DNA of 64,000 nt from Ardenticatenaceae bacterium (GTDB lineage: Bacteria > Chloroflexota > Anaerolineae > Promineifilales > Promineifilaceae), in NCBI GenBank assembly GCA_020634235.1, contig JACKCB010000003.1:1-64000 (forward strand). Reading direction: 5' to 3'. The position numbers were made by a program, and so were the translations under genes. Shown here in pieces: positions 26,202 to 34,058 of the stretch. The stretch's first letter is position 1, and every line of letters starts with the position of its first letter. The notes under the pieces are model-generated. The model made no database searches. It was not told where the DNA came from and was given only the letters and a program-made list of their open reading frames with translations.

Positions 26202-26558
26202 CTATTCGACAAAGAATTCGGCCGGTTCGGGCATGGGGTGGCCGCGCCATTTGAGCAGGGCAAAGGCGTAGGCGCGCCGCAGGCTGACGAAATCGGCCTG
26301 GCGCTGTTCGGGGTTGAGTGCTTTGTGGTAGGCCAGCTCGCCGGTGATGACGCGCCACAGCTCCTGGTCGCCCAGGCTGTTCAGGGCCAGGAGGTCGGCG
26401 TGGAAGGCCTGGGGCACTTTGCTTAACGAGGGGGGCAGGCCGGTTTTGATGGTGCGCAGCAGGACTTCTTCTAGCGAGGTGCTGGCAGCGGTGGCAATCT
26501 GCTGTAGGCGCTGGTAGATGGTGTCTGGTAAGGTGAGCAAAATCTGGTGGTTGTCCAT
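26202..26558 (-). CDS. Small protein with ribbon-helix-helix-like N-terminus, unknown
   Basis: A 118-aa protein starting MDNHQILLTLPDTIYQRLQQ. The first ~40 residues (strand then two helices, LPDTIYQRLQQIATAASTSLEEVLLRTI) resemble ribbon-helix-helix DNA-binding or antitoxin-like folds, while the rest is helical. GGAGG at 26569-26573 is spaced 8 nt from the ATG at 26558 and only 2 nt from the ATG at 26564, deciding the start. No toxin partner is next to it. It lies between GT4 and GT2 genes on the same strand. Confidence 0.6.
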   Translation of the reverse strand: MDNHQILLTLPDTIYQRLQQIATAASTSLEEVLLRTIKTGLPPSLSKVPQAFHADLLALNSLGDQELWRVITGELAYHKALNPEQRQADFVSLRRAYAFALLKWRGHPMPEPAEFFVE

Positions 26559-26596
26559 GGGCATGGCCTCCGTTGGGCAAGGGGGTAGGCGGCTGG

Positions 26597-27538
26597 TTAG
26601 TACCCGGCCGGGCGCAGACCGGAGCGCAGTACTTGCCAATAGGCGGTTACGCGCTGGCGGCGCAGCGCCCGCTTGTGGCCCAGGAGGCCCTTGGCGCTCT
26701 CCAGCCCCATCTGCCCCAAATAGCTCAGCAGAAGGAAGAGGCGCAGGGCCAGGCAGGCGGCCCGGCCGTGGTATTTGCGGAAGTAGCGCAGCTTGGCGCG
26801 CTGGAAGTTGATGTGCCGGGCGGTGACGGCTTGTTCGCTGCTTTTGCCGACGTGGTGCATGATTTGGGCCGCCGGCAGGTAGACGATGCGCCAGCCGGCT
26901 GTCTTGATGCGCCGGCACCAGTCCAGCTCTTCTGAGTACATGAAGTAGTCTTCATCGAGGCCGCCAACTTGCTCCAGCACTTCGCGCCGTACCAGCAGGC
27001 AGGCACCGGTTAGCCAATCGACCTCGCTGGTGGCGTCGTCTGGCTGGTCTTGCATGTAGTAGTGTGCCAGCAGGCGGCCTGGGGCTACCGGCTGCAGCCA
27101 GGTGCTCTCGAAGAAGGCGGTGGCCAGGGTGGGAAAGCGCCGGCGTGAGGATTGGATGGTGCCGTCGGGGTTGCGTAGTTGGGGGCCGACGCAGCCCACG
27201 TCGGGGTGTTGGGCCAGGTAGTTGACCAGGGTGGGCAGGGCGTCGCCGAGGACGACGGTGTCGGGGTTGAGGAGCAGGAGGTATTGGCCGCCGGCCAGGG
27301 CCAGGCCGATGTTGTTGCCTTTGGGGAAGCCGACGTTGTCCGGCCGGGCGACGAGGTGTACCCAGGGGAATTCGGCGCTGACCATGGCGGCGCTGCCGTC
27401 GGCGGAACCGCTGTCGACGAGGATGACTTCCAGGTTGGTGGTGTCCCGGCCGGGGCGCAGCGAGCGCAGGCAGTCGCGCAGCAGATCGCGCACGTTCCAG
27501 CTCACGATAATTACCGACAGGCGGGGTGGCAGGCTCAT
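26597..27538 (-). CDS. GT2-family glycosyltransferase (rhamnosyltransferase-like)
   Basis: A 313-aa GT-A enzyme with the standard opening SVIIVSWNVRDLLRDCLRSL, a metal-binding region LLLLNPDTVV (DxD-like Asn-Pro-Asp), and GLDEDYFMYSEELDWCRRIKTAGW, the catalytic ED motif of WbbL-type rhamnosyltransferases. A C-terminal amphipathic/hydrophobic helix near 260-280 would attach it to the membrane. The ATG overlaps the tatD stop as ATGA. With gmd nearby, GDP-rhamnose or a related deoxyhexose is a plausible donor, but this is inference. Confidence 0.88.
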   Translation of the reverse strand: MSLPPRLSVIIVSWNVRDLLRDCLRSLRPGRDTTNLEVILVDSGSADGSAAMVSAEFPWVHLVARPDNVGFPKGNNIGLALAGGQYLLLLNPDTVVLGDALPTLVNYLAQHPDVGCVGPQLRNPDGTIQSSRRRFPTLATAFFESTWLQPVAPGRLLAHYYMQDQPDDATSEVDWLTGACLLVRREVLEQVGGLDEDYFMYSEELDWCRRIKTAGWRIVYLPAAQIMHHVGKSSEQAVTARHINFQRAKLRYFRKYHGRAACLALRLFLLLSYLGQMGLESAKGLLGHKRALRRQRVTAYWQVLRSGLRPAGY

Positions 27539-28320
27539 GCGGCCGCCTCTGGCAAGTTGAACAGGCGCACGGCGTTGGCGGTGGTGCGGCGGGCGATCTC
27601 GGCCGGGGGCAGGCCGCGTAGTTCGGCCAGTTTCTCGGCCACCAGGGTCACGAAGGCTGGCTCGTTGCGCTTGCCGCGGTGGGGATGGGGGGCCAGGAAG
27701 GGGGCGTCGGTCTCGATGAGCAGCCGGTCTAGTGGGGCGCGTTGGGCCACGTCGCGCAGTTCGTCTGCTTTTTTGTAGGTGAGCGGCCCGGTGAAGCCGA
27801 GGTAGAAGCCCATGGCCAGGGCTTGCTCGGCCACGGCCCAATTGGTGGAGAAGGAGTGCAGCACACCCGGCCGGGGGTGGCCAGCCAGGGATGATTCGGC
27901 CAGCAGGCGCAGCACGTCGGCGTCGGCGTTGCGGTTGTGGATGATGGTCGGCAGGTTGAGTTCGGCGGCCAGGGCCAGTTGGCGGCGCAGGGCGTGGTGC
28001 TGCACCGGCCGGGGGGTGTCGTCCCAGTAATAATCCAGCCCAATCTCGCCGATGGCCACGACCTTTTTGTGGGCGGCCAGCCGGCGCAGTTCGGCCAGCC
28101 AGCCATCTTGCCAGCCGGCGGCGGAGTTGGGGTGGACCCCAATCGCGGCATAGACGCCCGGATATTGCTCGGCCAGGGCCAGCACTTGCGGACCGTTTTC
28201 CAGGTCCAGGGCGGGCACAATGAGGCGGGTAACGCCCACGGCCGCGGCCCGGTCGATGACCTGCGCCCGGTCATCGTTGAAGCGCACAAAATCGAGGTGG
28301 CAGTGAGTGTCGACCAGCAT
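27535..28320 (-). CDS. tatD: TatD-family metal-dependent hydrolase (DNase)
   Basis: A 261-aa TIM-barrel hydrolase of standard length. The metal motif HCHLDF opens the protein, followed by EIGLDYYWD (the Glu ligand), PTIIHNRNADADVL, VLHSFS and the C-terminal LIETDAPFLAPHPHRGKRNEP. All metal ligands are present. It is probably a 3'-5' DNA exonuclease with a repair role. The start at 28320 makes a TAATG overlap with the upstream thioesterase stop; its own stop overlaps the next gene, so the three are translationally linked. Confidence 0.93.
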   Translation of the reverse strand: MLVDTHCHLDFVRFNDDRAQVIDRAAAVGVTRLIVPALDLENGPQVLALAEQYPGVYAAIGVHPNSAAGWQDGWLAELRRLAAHKKVVAIGEIGLDYYWDDTPRPVQHHALRRQLALAAELNLPTIIHNRNADADVLRLLAESSLAGHPRPGVLHSFSTNWAVAEQALAMGFYLGFTGPLTYKKADELRDVAQRAPLDRLLIETDAPFLAPHPHRGKRNEPAFVTLVAEKLAELRGLPPAEIARRTTANAVRLFNLPEAAA

Positions 28321-28784
28321 TAGTCCAGCCAATGGTCGGGCATGCGCACGGCCACTACCTGGCCGCGCGCGGTCTCTACGTCCCCGGCAAAGAGGGCGCA
28401 GGCAATGGTGACTTTGCGCCCCTTCACCTCTTGCACGGTGGCGCGAATGGTGAGCGGCGGCCCCAGCGGGGTGGGGCGCAAATAGTCCACGTGCAGCGAG
28501 CCGGTGACAAAGCGGAGGGGTGGGTCGCTGTCCATGGGCCGGTTTTCGGCGCGGTAGGCGGCGGCGGCGGCGGTGCCGGTGCTGTGGCAGTCGATGAGCG
28601 AGGCGATGAGGCCGCCGTAGACGTAGCCGGGAATGGCGGTGTGGTAGGGGCGCGGCTGGTAGACGCAGACGGCTTCGTCCCCTTCCCAGTAGCTTTTTAT
28701 TTGCAGCCCATGCTCGTTGAGCCGGCCGCAGCCGTAGCAGTAGCTGGTTACATCTTCGTAGTAGTCTTGGAATGCTTTGTCCAT
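28320..28784 (-). CDS. PaaI-type hotdog thioesterase
   Basis: A 154-aa hotdog-fold protein. YCYGCGRLNEHGLQIK begins it, the helix motif PGYVYGGLIASLIDCHS carries the usual Gly-Gly and Asp residues of the PaaI group, and the final strands are LHVDYLRPTPLGPPLTIRATV. It likely cleaves acyl-CoA thioesters in the cytoplasm. It starts a tight operon with tatD and the GT2 gene although the functions do not obviously match. Confidence 0.85.
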   Translation of the reverse strand: MDKAFQDYYEDVTSYCYGCGRLNEHGLQIKSYWEGDEAVCVYQPRPYHTAIPGYVYGGLIASLIDCHSTGTAAAAAYRAENRPMDSDPPLRFVTGSLHVDYLRPTPLGPPLTIRATVQEVKGRKVTIACALFAGDVETARGQVVAVRMPDHWLD

Positions 28785-28842
28785 GTGGTTGCCGGTTAGA
28801 GAGAAAGCGCTCGCGCGGGTGGATGGTGCCCCTGTGAGGGGG

Positions 28843-30276
28843 CTAGGACTGGGGTTGTGGCAGGCCGGCGATTTTCAGGCCGTCGGCCAGGATGGCGGCC
28901 ACGCGGGATTGGTGGGTGGTTTCGCAGTAGACGCGGATGATGGGTTCGGTGCCGCTGAAGCGGACGAGGAGCCAGCCGCCGTCTTCCATGAGGAATTGGT
29001 GGCCGTCGACGGTGACGATGCCGGTGCATTTGAGGCCGCCGATGGTCCCCGGCCGGGCGCGGTCCACATTGGCATAGATCTCTGCTTTGCGCGCCTGGTC
29101 AAAGGTGGCGTCGATGCGGTCGTAATAGTGGGGGCCAACGATGGCAAACAGCGTGTCTAGCAACTGCGACGGTTTCTGGCCGGTCTGGACCATCATGTCC
29201 AGCAGGTAGAGGCCGGCCAGGATGCCATCCCGTTCTGGCACGTGCCGGCGGAAAGCGTAGCCGCCGCTCTCTTCGCCGCCGATCATGGCCCCCACCTCCA
29301 TCATCTTGGGGGCGATGTATTTGAAGCCCACGCCGGTTTCATGCACCGGGACGTTGTAGCGCGCGCCCAGTTTGTTGAGCATCTTGGTGGTGGAGATGGT
29401 TTTGACGATGGGGCCGCGCTCGCCGCGGATTTCCAGGAAGTAGTAGCCGAGCAGGCCGTAGACGCGCAGTTGGTCGATGAACTGGCCGTTTTCGTCGCCA
29501 AAGCCAACGCGGTCGGCGTCGCCATCGTTGATGATGGCCACGTCGGCCCCCAGGCGGGTGACGTAGCTGAGACCGTCGTCGACGTTGGGCGGGATAGGCT
29601 CCGGCCGGGTCATGTTGGGGAAGATGGGGTTGCGGCTGTTGTGGACTTCGTGGAGGGTGGTCTGGCCGCCGGCCAGCAGGCGGGGGAACCAGCCGGCCCC
29701 GTTGCCCCACATGGCGTCGACCAGCACGCTGAAGCCGGCGGCTTTGATGGGGGCCAGGTCGATGAGGCGGTTGAGTTGGGCGGTGTAGGCGGGTTGGGGA
29801 TCGAAAACGGTGACCTGGCCGTCGCTGCGGGCGTCGTCTAGTTGGCGGCGAGGGAGTTCGTTTACCCCGGCCGGGATGAGCGACTCGATGATTTTCAACC
29901 CGGCCGGGGCGATGGCCCCGCCGTATGGGTCACGGACTTTGAAGCCGCAGTCGGTGGGCGGGTTGTGGCTGGCGGTGATATTGATCGCGCCGCCCGCCTG
30001 GCGGTCTACCACGGCGTAGGAGATGGCCGGCGTGGGCGTTGGTCCAGCGGTCAGCCAGACGTGAATGCCGTTGGCGGCCAGCACTTCGGCCGCGGTGGCG
30101 GCGAAATGCTCCGCCTGGAAGCGCATGTCGTGGCCGATCACCACCCCCTTTTCGGCCAGCCCCTGCTGCTGCAAGTAGCGGGCAAAGCCCTGGGCACAGC
30201 GGCGCACGTTGTCAAAAGTGTAATCATCGGCGATGCGTCCTCGCCACCCATCGGTCCCGAACTTAATCTGCGACAC
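28843..30276 (-). CDS. Phosphoglucomutase / phosphomannomutase family protein
   Basis: A 477-aa alpha-D-phosphohexomutase, interconverting hexose 6- and 1-phosphates to feed nucleotide-sugar synthesis. The phosphoserine loop is TASHNPP near residue 102, the Mg loop is NDGDADRVGF near 240, and the sugar-binding loop is GGEESGGYAF near 330; the C-terminal phosphate-binding motif is RFSGTEPIIRVY. The start is a GTG with GGAGG 6 nt upstream. With gmd next door, mannose-1-phosphate is a sensible product, but the family sequence alone does not separate PGM from PMM. Confidence 0.92.
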   Translation of the reverse strand: MSQIKFGTDGWRGRIADDYTFDNVRRCAQGFARYLQQQGLAEKGVVIGHDMRFQAEHFAATAAEVLAANGIHVWLTAGPTPTPAISYAVVDRQAGGAINITASHNPPTDCGFKVRDPYGGAIAPAGLKIIESLIPAGVNELPRRQLDDARSDGQVTVFDPQPAYTAQLNRLIDLAPIKAAGFSVLVDAMWGNGAGWFPRLLAGGQTTLHEVHNSRNPIFPNMTRPEPIPPNVDDGLSYVTRLGADVAIINDGDADRVGFGDENGQFIDQLRVYGLLGYYFLEIRGERGPIVKTISTTKMLNKLGARYNVPVHETGVGFKYIAPKMMEVGAMIGGEESGGYAFRRHVPERDGILAGLYLLDMMVQTGQKPSQLLDTLFAIVGPHYYDRIDATFDQARKAEIYANVDRARPGTIGGLKCTGIVTVDGHQFLMEDGGWLLVRFSGTEPIIRVYCETTHQSRVAAILADGLKIAGLPQPQS

Positions 30277-30322
30277 AAAAAACCTCCGTGCAGGCTGGCG
30301 GCCCGCGTTCCGTAAAGACCTC

Positions 30323-30406
30323 GTAACTTTGCACGTCCTTGAGGGCTGAGCTTGTCGAAGCCCGGTTCCGCCTTCGACAGGCTCAGGCTACACCTGCAGT
30401 AGTTAC
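30323..30406. repeat. REP/MITE-like element, second copy
   Basis: GTAACT (30323-30328) and AGTTAC (30401-30406) bound the element. Inside is a long hairpin with arms CTGAGCTTGTCGAAG (30346-30360) and CTTCGACAGGCTCAG (30372-30386), one mismatch, related to the tandem units at 7898-7939. Both elements end in TAGTTACAAAAC. It fills most of the spacer between the hexomutase and gmd. Confidence 0.65.
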
Positions 30407-30472
30407 AAAACGTCCTGCGCAAGGCGTGCGGGTCAGGGCACGCCTTACGAGCTGCGCGTTTCGTCGCGCACC

Positions 30473-31447
30473 TTACATGGGGATCTGCCCGTTTTGCAGC
30501 ATCTCGATGTCGGCGTCAACCATCATCTGCACCAGCTCCTTGAAGGTGACGGTGGGTTCCCAGCCCAGGTCGGCCCCCGCTTTGGATGGGTCACCGACGA
30601 GCAGATCGACCTCGGCCGGGCGCATGAAGCGCTGGTCTTGCACCACGTAATCGTGCCAGTCCAGGCCCGCGTGCCCAAAAGCTTCGTTCAGGAAGTCGTT
30701 GACGGAATAGGTCTCGCCGGTGGCGATGACGTAATCTTCCGGGGTGCCGCGCTGCAGCATCAGCCACATCGCCTTAACGTAGTCGCCGGCAAAGCCCCAG
30801 TCGCGGCGGGAGTCCAGGTTGCCCAGCCGCAGTTCGTTGGAGAGGCCCAGCTTGATGCGGGCGACTTCGTGGGTGATTTTGCGGGTGACAAATTCCAGGC
30901 CGCGGCGTGGGGATTCATGGTTGAAGAGGATGCCGGAAGTGCAGTGCATGTTGTAACTTTCGCGGTAGTTCACGGTGATCCAATGGCCGTATACTTTGGC
31001 CACGCCGTAGGGGCTGCGCGGGTAGAAGGGGGTGACCTCTCTTTGCGGGACTTCTTTGACTTTGCCAAACATCTCGCTGGAGCTGGCCTGGTAGAAGCGA
31101 ATTGTGGGGTCTACCAGGCGAATGGCGTCCAGGATGCGGGTGACGCCCAGGGCGGTTGCTTCGCCGGTGAAGACGGGCTGGGGCCAGGATGTTTGCACAA
31201 AGGATTGGGCGGCCAGGTTGTAGACTTCATCCGGCCGGTGCTCCTCCAGGATGTTGAGCAGCGAAATCTGGTCCAGCATGTCGCCAGAGACCAGGGAGAT
31301 TTTGTCCTGGATGTGGGTGATGCGGTGGAAGTTGACGGTGCTGGTGCGGCGCACCATGCCAACGACTTTGTAGCCTTGGGTGAGCAGAAATTCGGCCAGG
31401 TACGAACCATCTTGTCCGGTGATGCCGGTAATCAGTGCTGTGGGCAC
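30473..31447 (-). CDS. gmd: GDP-mannose 4,6-dehydratase
   Basis: A 324-aa SDR enzyme making GDP-4-keto-6-deoxy-mannose, precursor of GDP-rhamnose, GDP-fucose and relatives. The Rossmann motif GITGQDGSYLAEFL opens it; the catalytic set is SSSEMFGKV (Ser/Thr and Glu) and YGVAKVYGHW (Tyr-x3-Lys); NHESPRRGLEFVTRKI and DWGFAGDYVKAMWLML are family signatures. The start is a GTG four bases after the ribosome site AGGAGG. A promoter is seen at 31590-31618. No fucose synthase or GDP-rhamnose reductase is certain in the window; the SDR at 32534 is a possible partner. Confidence 0.95.
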   Translation of the reverse strand: MPTALITGITGQDGSYLAEFLLTQGYKVVGMVRRTSTVNFHRITHIQDKISLVSGDMLDQISLLNILEEHRPDEVYNLAAQSFVQTSWPQPVFTGEATALGVTRILDAIRLVDPTIRFYQASSSEMFGKVKEVPQREVTPFYPRSPYGVAKVYGHWITVNYRESYNMHCTSGILFNHESPRRGLEFVTRKITHEVARIKLGLSNELRLGNLDSRRDWGFAGDYVKAMWLMLQRGTPEDYVIATGETYSVNDFLNEAFGHAGLDWHDYVVQDQRFMRPAEVDLLVGDPSKAGADLGWEPTVTFKELVQMMVDADIEMLQNGQIPM

Positions 31448-31589
31448 AATACCTCCTTTCGGAAATTGGAAATTAGGAGGGTCGAAGCAGCGCTGCGTCC
31501 CTCGGGGCGTGGGGAATGCCTGCTGCGCCGGTGAATGGCGGAGGCGGTTGTGATTTTGGACAGGTTCCGGGTTGATCTATCCCAGGTGG

Positions 31590-31618
31590 ATTATAGCTGA
31601 GGGGGGGCGTTGCGTAAA
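31590..31618 (-). promoter_or_regulatory. gmd promoter
   Basis: On the minus strand TTTACG (31618-31613), 17 bases and TATAAT (31595-31590) give a good promoter with a ~135-nt leader before gmd. It lies in the 238-base spacer between gmd and the 31686 gene. Confidence 0.55.
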
Positions 31619-31685
31619 ACCGGGAAGCGGGTGCGTGGGGAAAATGTATGGTTGGCGGCTGAGAGCCGCCGGCCGCTGCGGCCAA

Positions 31686-32486
31686 TTAACGGCTGCTGGC
31701 CATGAGGCCGTAGACGATGTGCGCCTGGCGGCGGCGCAACCCGGCCGGGAACCAGCGTTCCCCCCGCGCGTACCAGCCCAACCCCCACATGGCCAGGGCT
31801 TCGACCCGGCCGGAGCTGGCCTGGGCGCGCTGACTCTCGCTGCGGGTGGTGCCGGGCGGGAAGGGGGGCATGTCGCAGTAGCCGCTGGCGCGGTTCTGCC
31901 CGCCGGCACCGGCCAGCAGGGTTTGCATCTCTGGCAGGTGCAGGCCGGCCAGGCCGCTGAGGTTGGTGTGGGCGGCGTTGCCGGCGTTGGGCGCGAAGAG
32001 GGTGACGATGGGGGCGAGTTGGCTGAGCCGCTGGACGTAGGTGGGACGCTCCCCGGCCGGGAAGCGCTGCAAGACCTCGTTGCAAATGGCCAGGCCAAAG
32101 GGGCCATCTACGCCGGGCAGGTGGGCCACATTGGCGACCTGCTGGAACTGGAGCTGCAAGCCGGCCAGCAGGTTGGGCGTTTGCGCCTGGGCGGCGGCGG
32201 CGGCCTGCTCTGTCTTGGCCAGGAACGCCGGCCGGTCATCGACCACCAGGGCGGGCCAACCCAGTTCGGCGGCCAGCAGCAGGTAGTCCAGGCTGGTGCC
32301 GTAGATTTCGGGCAGGCCGGCGATGAGCACCCGGCCGGGGAGGTTGCGCGGCAGTTGGCTGCGGACCTGCCCCAGCCAGCGGCGCAGCACGTGCCGCTTG
32401 GCCACGTATTCGTAGGCTGTGCCCACCCCTTCGCCTTCGGCCAGGGCCAGCGGATAAAGAGACTTGATGGCGTGGTTGGTGAGCAT
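31686..32486 (-). CDS. Putative methyltransferase-like protein of unknown function
   Basis: A 266-aa soluble protein. A helical N-terminus (SLYPLALAEGEGVGTAYEYVAKRHVLRRWL) precedes a Rossmann-like strand-loop (RVLIAGLPEIYGTSLDYLLLAAELG) and an acidic end of the second strand (ALVVDDRPAF), the pattern of class I methyltransferases although the Gly-rich loop is not canonical. GPFGLAICNEVLQRFP would be the motif-IV region. The ATG at 32486 gives the plausible start; the open frame extends ~94 codons into shadow of the next gene. The substrate is unknown; the position in the sugar region suggests a glycan or lipid. Confidence 0.55.
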   Translation of the reverse strand: MLTNHAIKSLYPLALAEGEGVGTAYEYVAKRHVLRRWLGQVRSQLPRNLPGRVLIAGLPEIYGTSLDYLLLAAELGWPALVVDDRPAFLAKTEQAAAAAQAQTPNLLAGLQLQFQQVANVAHLPGVDGPFGLAICNEVLQRFPAGERPTYVQRLSQLAPIVTLFAPNAGNAAHTNLSGLAGLHLPEMQTLLAGAGGQNRASGYCDMPPFPPGTTRSESQRAQASSGRVEALAMWGLGWYARGERWFPAGLRRRQAHIVYGLMASSR

Positions 32487-32533
32487 AAGCGTTCGTTCCG
32501 TGATTGGCGCGGCGGCGGCGCGATTGTGGCGGG

Positions 32534-33535
32534 TTAGAGGAGGTCGTGGGCGCGGTACCAGGCGACGGTGGCGGCCAGGCCGGCGGGCAGGTCGTAATGT
32601 GGGGTGTAGTTTAGCGCCTGGTGGGCTTTTTGCCAGGAGAAGCGGCGGTCTTCGCTGAAGAAGGCCACACCGGTGCGGCTGAGGGGGGCGGCCCGGCCGG
32701 TGAGTTTGCCCAGCAGCTCCAGCCCGGCCGCGCCCAGCCAGGCCACCGGCCGGGGCAATTGCCGCCACGGTTCGCGCACGCCCAGAGCGGCGGCCAGCGC
32801 CTGGCCCAGCTCACGGAAGGTGACCGGCCGGGGGCCGGTGATGTGGTAGATTTCGCCCGGCTGGCCGTGGTAGAGGCAGCGCCGCAGCCCGTCGACGGCG
32901 TCGTCGATGTAGGTGGGGTGGCAGGTGTGCCGGCCGCGGTCGATGTAGAAAAAGCGCCCCTGCTGCACGGCGCGGAAGAGGCCCAGCACGTGCTGGTCGC
33001 CGGGGCCGTAGATGAACTCCGGCCGGGCAATGACCAGCGGCAGCCCCTGGGCGGCGAAAGCCAGCGCGACCTGTTCCGCGGCGGCTTTGCTGCGTTCGTA
33101 GGGGTTGCTGGGGGCGAGGGGTGTCTCTTCCCCGGCCGGGGGGCCGCTGATGGGGCCGAGGACGCCGGGGCTGCTGACGTAGAGCACGCGCGGCGGCGGG
33201 TTGGCGGCGGCGGCGGCGGCCAACACGTTTTGGGTGCCGGTCACGTGCAGTTGGTGGTAGGTGGCTTCAGGCACGCCGGCCTGGCCCAACATGCCGGCGG
33301 CGTGGACCAGCAGGTCGGCCCCGGCGCACAGGCGGCCCAGGCTCTCCGGCCGGGTGATGTCCCCTTCGACCCAGGTGATGGGCAGGCCGGCCAGGGGCTG
33401 GCGATTGGCCCCCGGCCGGGCCAGGGCCACGATGTGCGCCCCCGCGGCGGCCAGGACGCGGGCCAGCGCCCCGCCCACAAAGCCGGTGGCCCCGGTAAGG
33501 GCGATTCTGGCGGACGGGGAAGTGTGCTGTTCCAT
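32534..33535 (-). CDS. NAD-dependent epimerase/dehydratase (extended SDR)
   Basis: A 333-aa extended SDR. ALTGATGFVGGALARVLAAAG is the NAD(P)-binding loop, YVSSPGVLGP carries the catalytic Ser, and YERSKAAAEQ the Tyr-x3-Lys pair. PTYIDDAVDGLRRCL and the C-terminal WQKAHQALNYTP region match the 3-beta-HSD/UDP-sugar epimerase-like group. The ATG at 33535 starts just before the Rossmann strand. It may act on a nucleotide sugar, as its neighbours do, or on an isoprenoid/steroid-like lipid. Confidence 0.85.
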   Translation of the reverse strand: MEQHTSPSARIALTGATGFVGGALARVLAAAGAHIVALARPGANRQPLAGLPITWVEGDITRPESLGRLCAGADLLVHAAGMLGQAGVPEATYHQLHVTGTQNVLAAAAAANPPPRVLYVSSPGVLGPISGPPAGEETPLAPSNPYERSKAAAEQVALAFAAQGLPLVIARPEFIYGPGDQHVLGLFRAVQQGRFFYIDRGRHTCHPTYIDDAVDGLRRCLYHGQPGEIYHITGPRPVTFRELGQALAAALGVREPWRQLPRPVAWLGAAGLELLGKLTGRAAPLSRTGVAFFSEDRRFSWQKAHQALNYTPHYDLPAGLAATVAWYRAHDLL

Positions 33536-33545
33536 GCCGGCCGGC

Positions 33546-33869
33546 CTATTCTTCCCCTTCGGCCGCGCCGCCGGGCTGACCGGGCGCGTCGCTAATCTCA
33601 TAGCTCATGACCGGCCGGTAGACGCAGCGGCATTGGCCGCCCTGGGGGCAGCCGGGCAGGGGGAGGTGGGGGGCGTCGTCGGGGTGGTAGATGGCCCCGG
33701 CCGGGAGGGCACGGGCGGCGGCACAGCAGTTGTCGCTGACGGCGATGCGCACGCCGGCAATGGCCCCCTGGGCTTTCATGCCCAGTTTGTAGGCGGCCAG
33801 CGTCTTCGGGGCGTAGTCGGGCGGTTTGGCCATCTCTTTGTGAAAATCGTTAAGCCATTGGAAGGACAT
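33546..33869 (-). CDS. Small cysteine-rich protein, unknown
   Basis: A 107-aa protein starting MSFQWLNDFHKEMAKPPDYA. Five cysteines are present: a CC pair in SDNCCAAAR and three in LPGCPQGGQCRCVYRPVM, arranged like a small metal site. It has no membrane segment. The C-terminal end is acidic and Gly-rich. It lies 10 nt upstream of the SDR start, so the two are probably one transcript. Confidence 0.6.
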   Translation of the reverse strand: MSFQWLNDFHKEMAKPPDYAPKTLAAYKLGMKAQGAIAGVRIAVSDNCCAAARALPAGAIYHPDDAPHLPLPGCPQGGQCRCVYRPVMSYEISDAPGQPGGAAEGEE

Positions 33870-34020
33870 GGGGGGACCTGCTGTTTCGTGATTCGTGTGG
33901 CCTGATTGCGGGACGCCGGGCGTCCTGAGGTTGGGATAAGTATAGCCGTCCCGGCCGGGATGGGAAAGTGGCCCCGGCCACCGGCTGGCCACCAACAGCC
34001 CTACGGCGTGCCGTTCTGGC

Positions 34021-34048
34021 TTGCCGCCGCCGGAGCGGCGCATATAAT
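34021..34048 (+). promoter_or_regulatory. Leaderless-type promoter of the 34059 gene
   Basis: TTGCCG (34021-34026), 16 bases and a perfect TATAAT (34043-34048) precede the ATG by only 10 bases, so transcription should start within a few bases of the start codon, leaving no room for a ribosome site. Confidence 0.6.
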
Positions 34049-34058
34049 CGCCAGCGTG

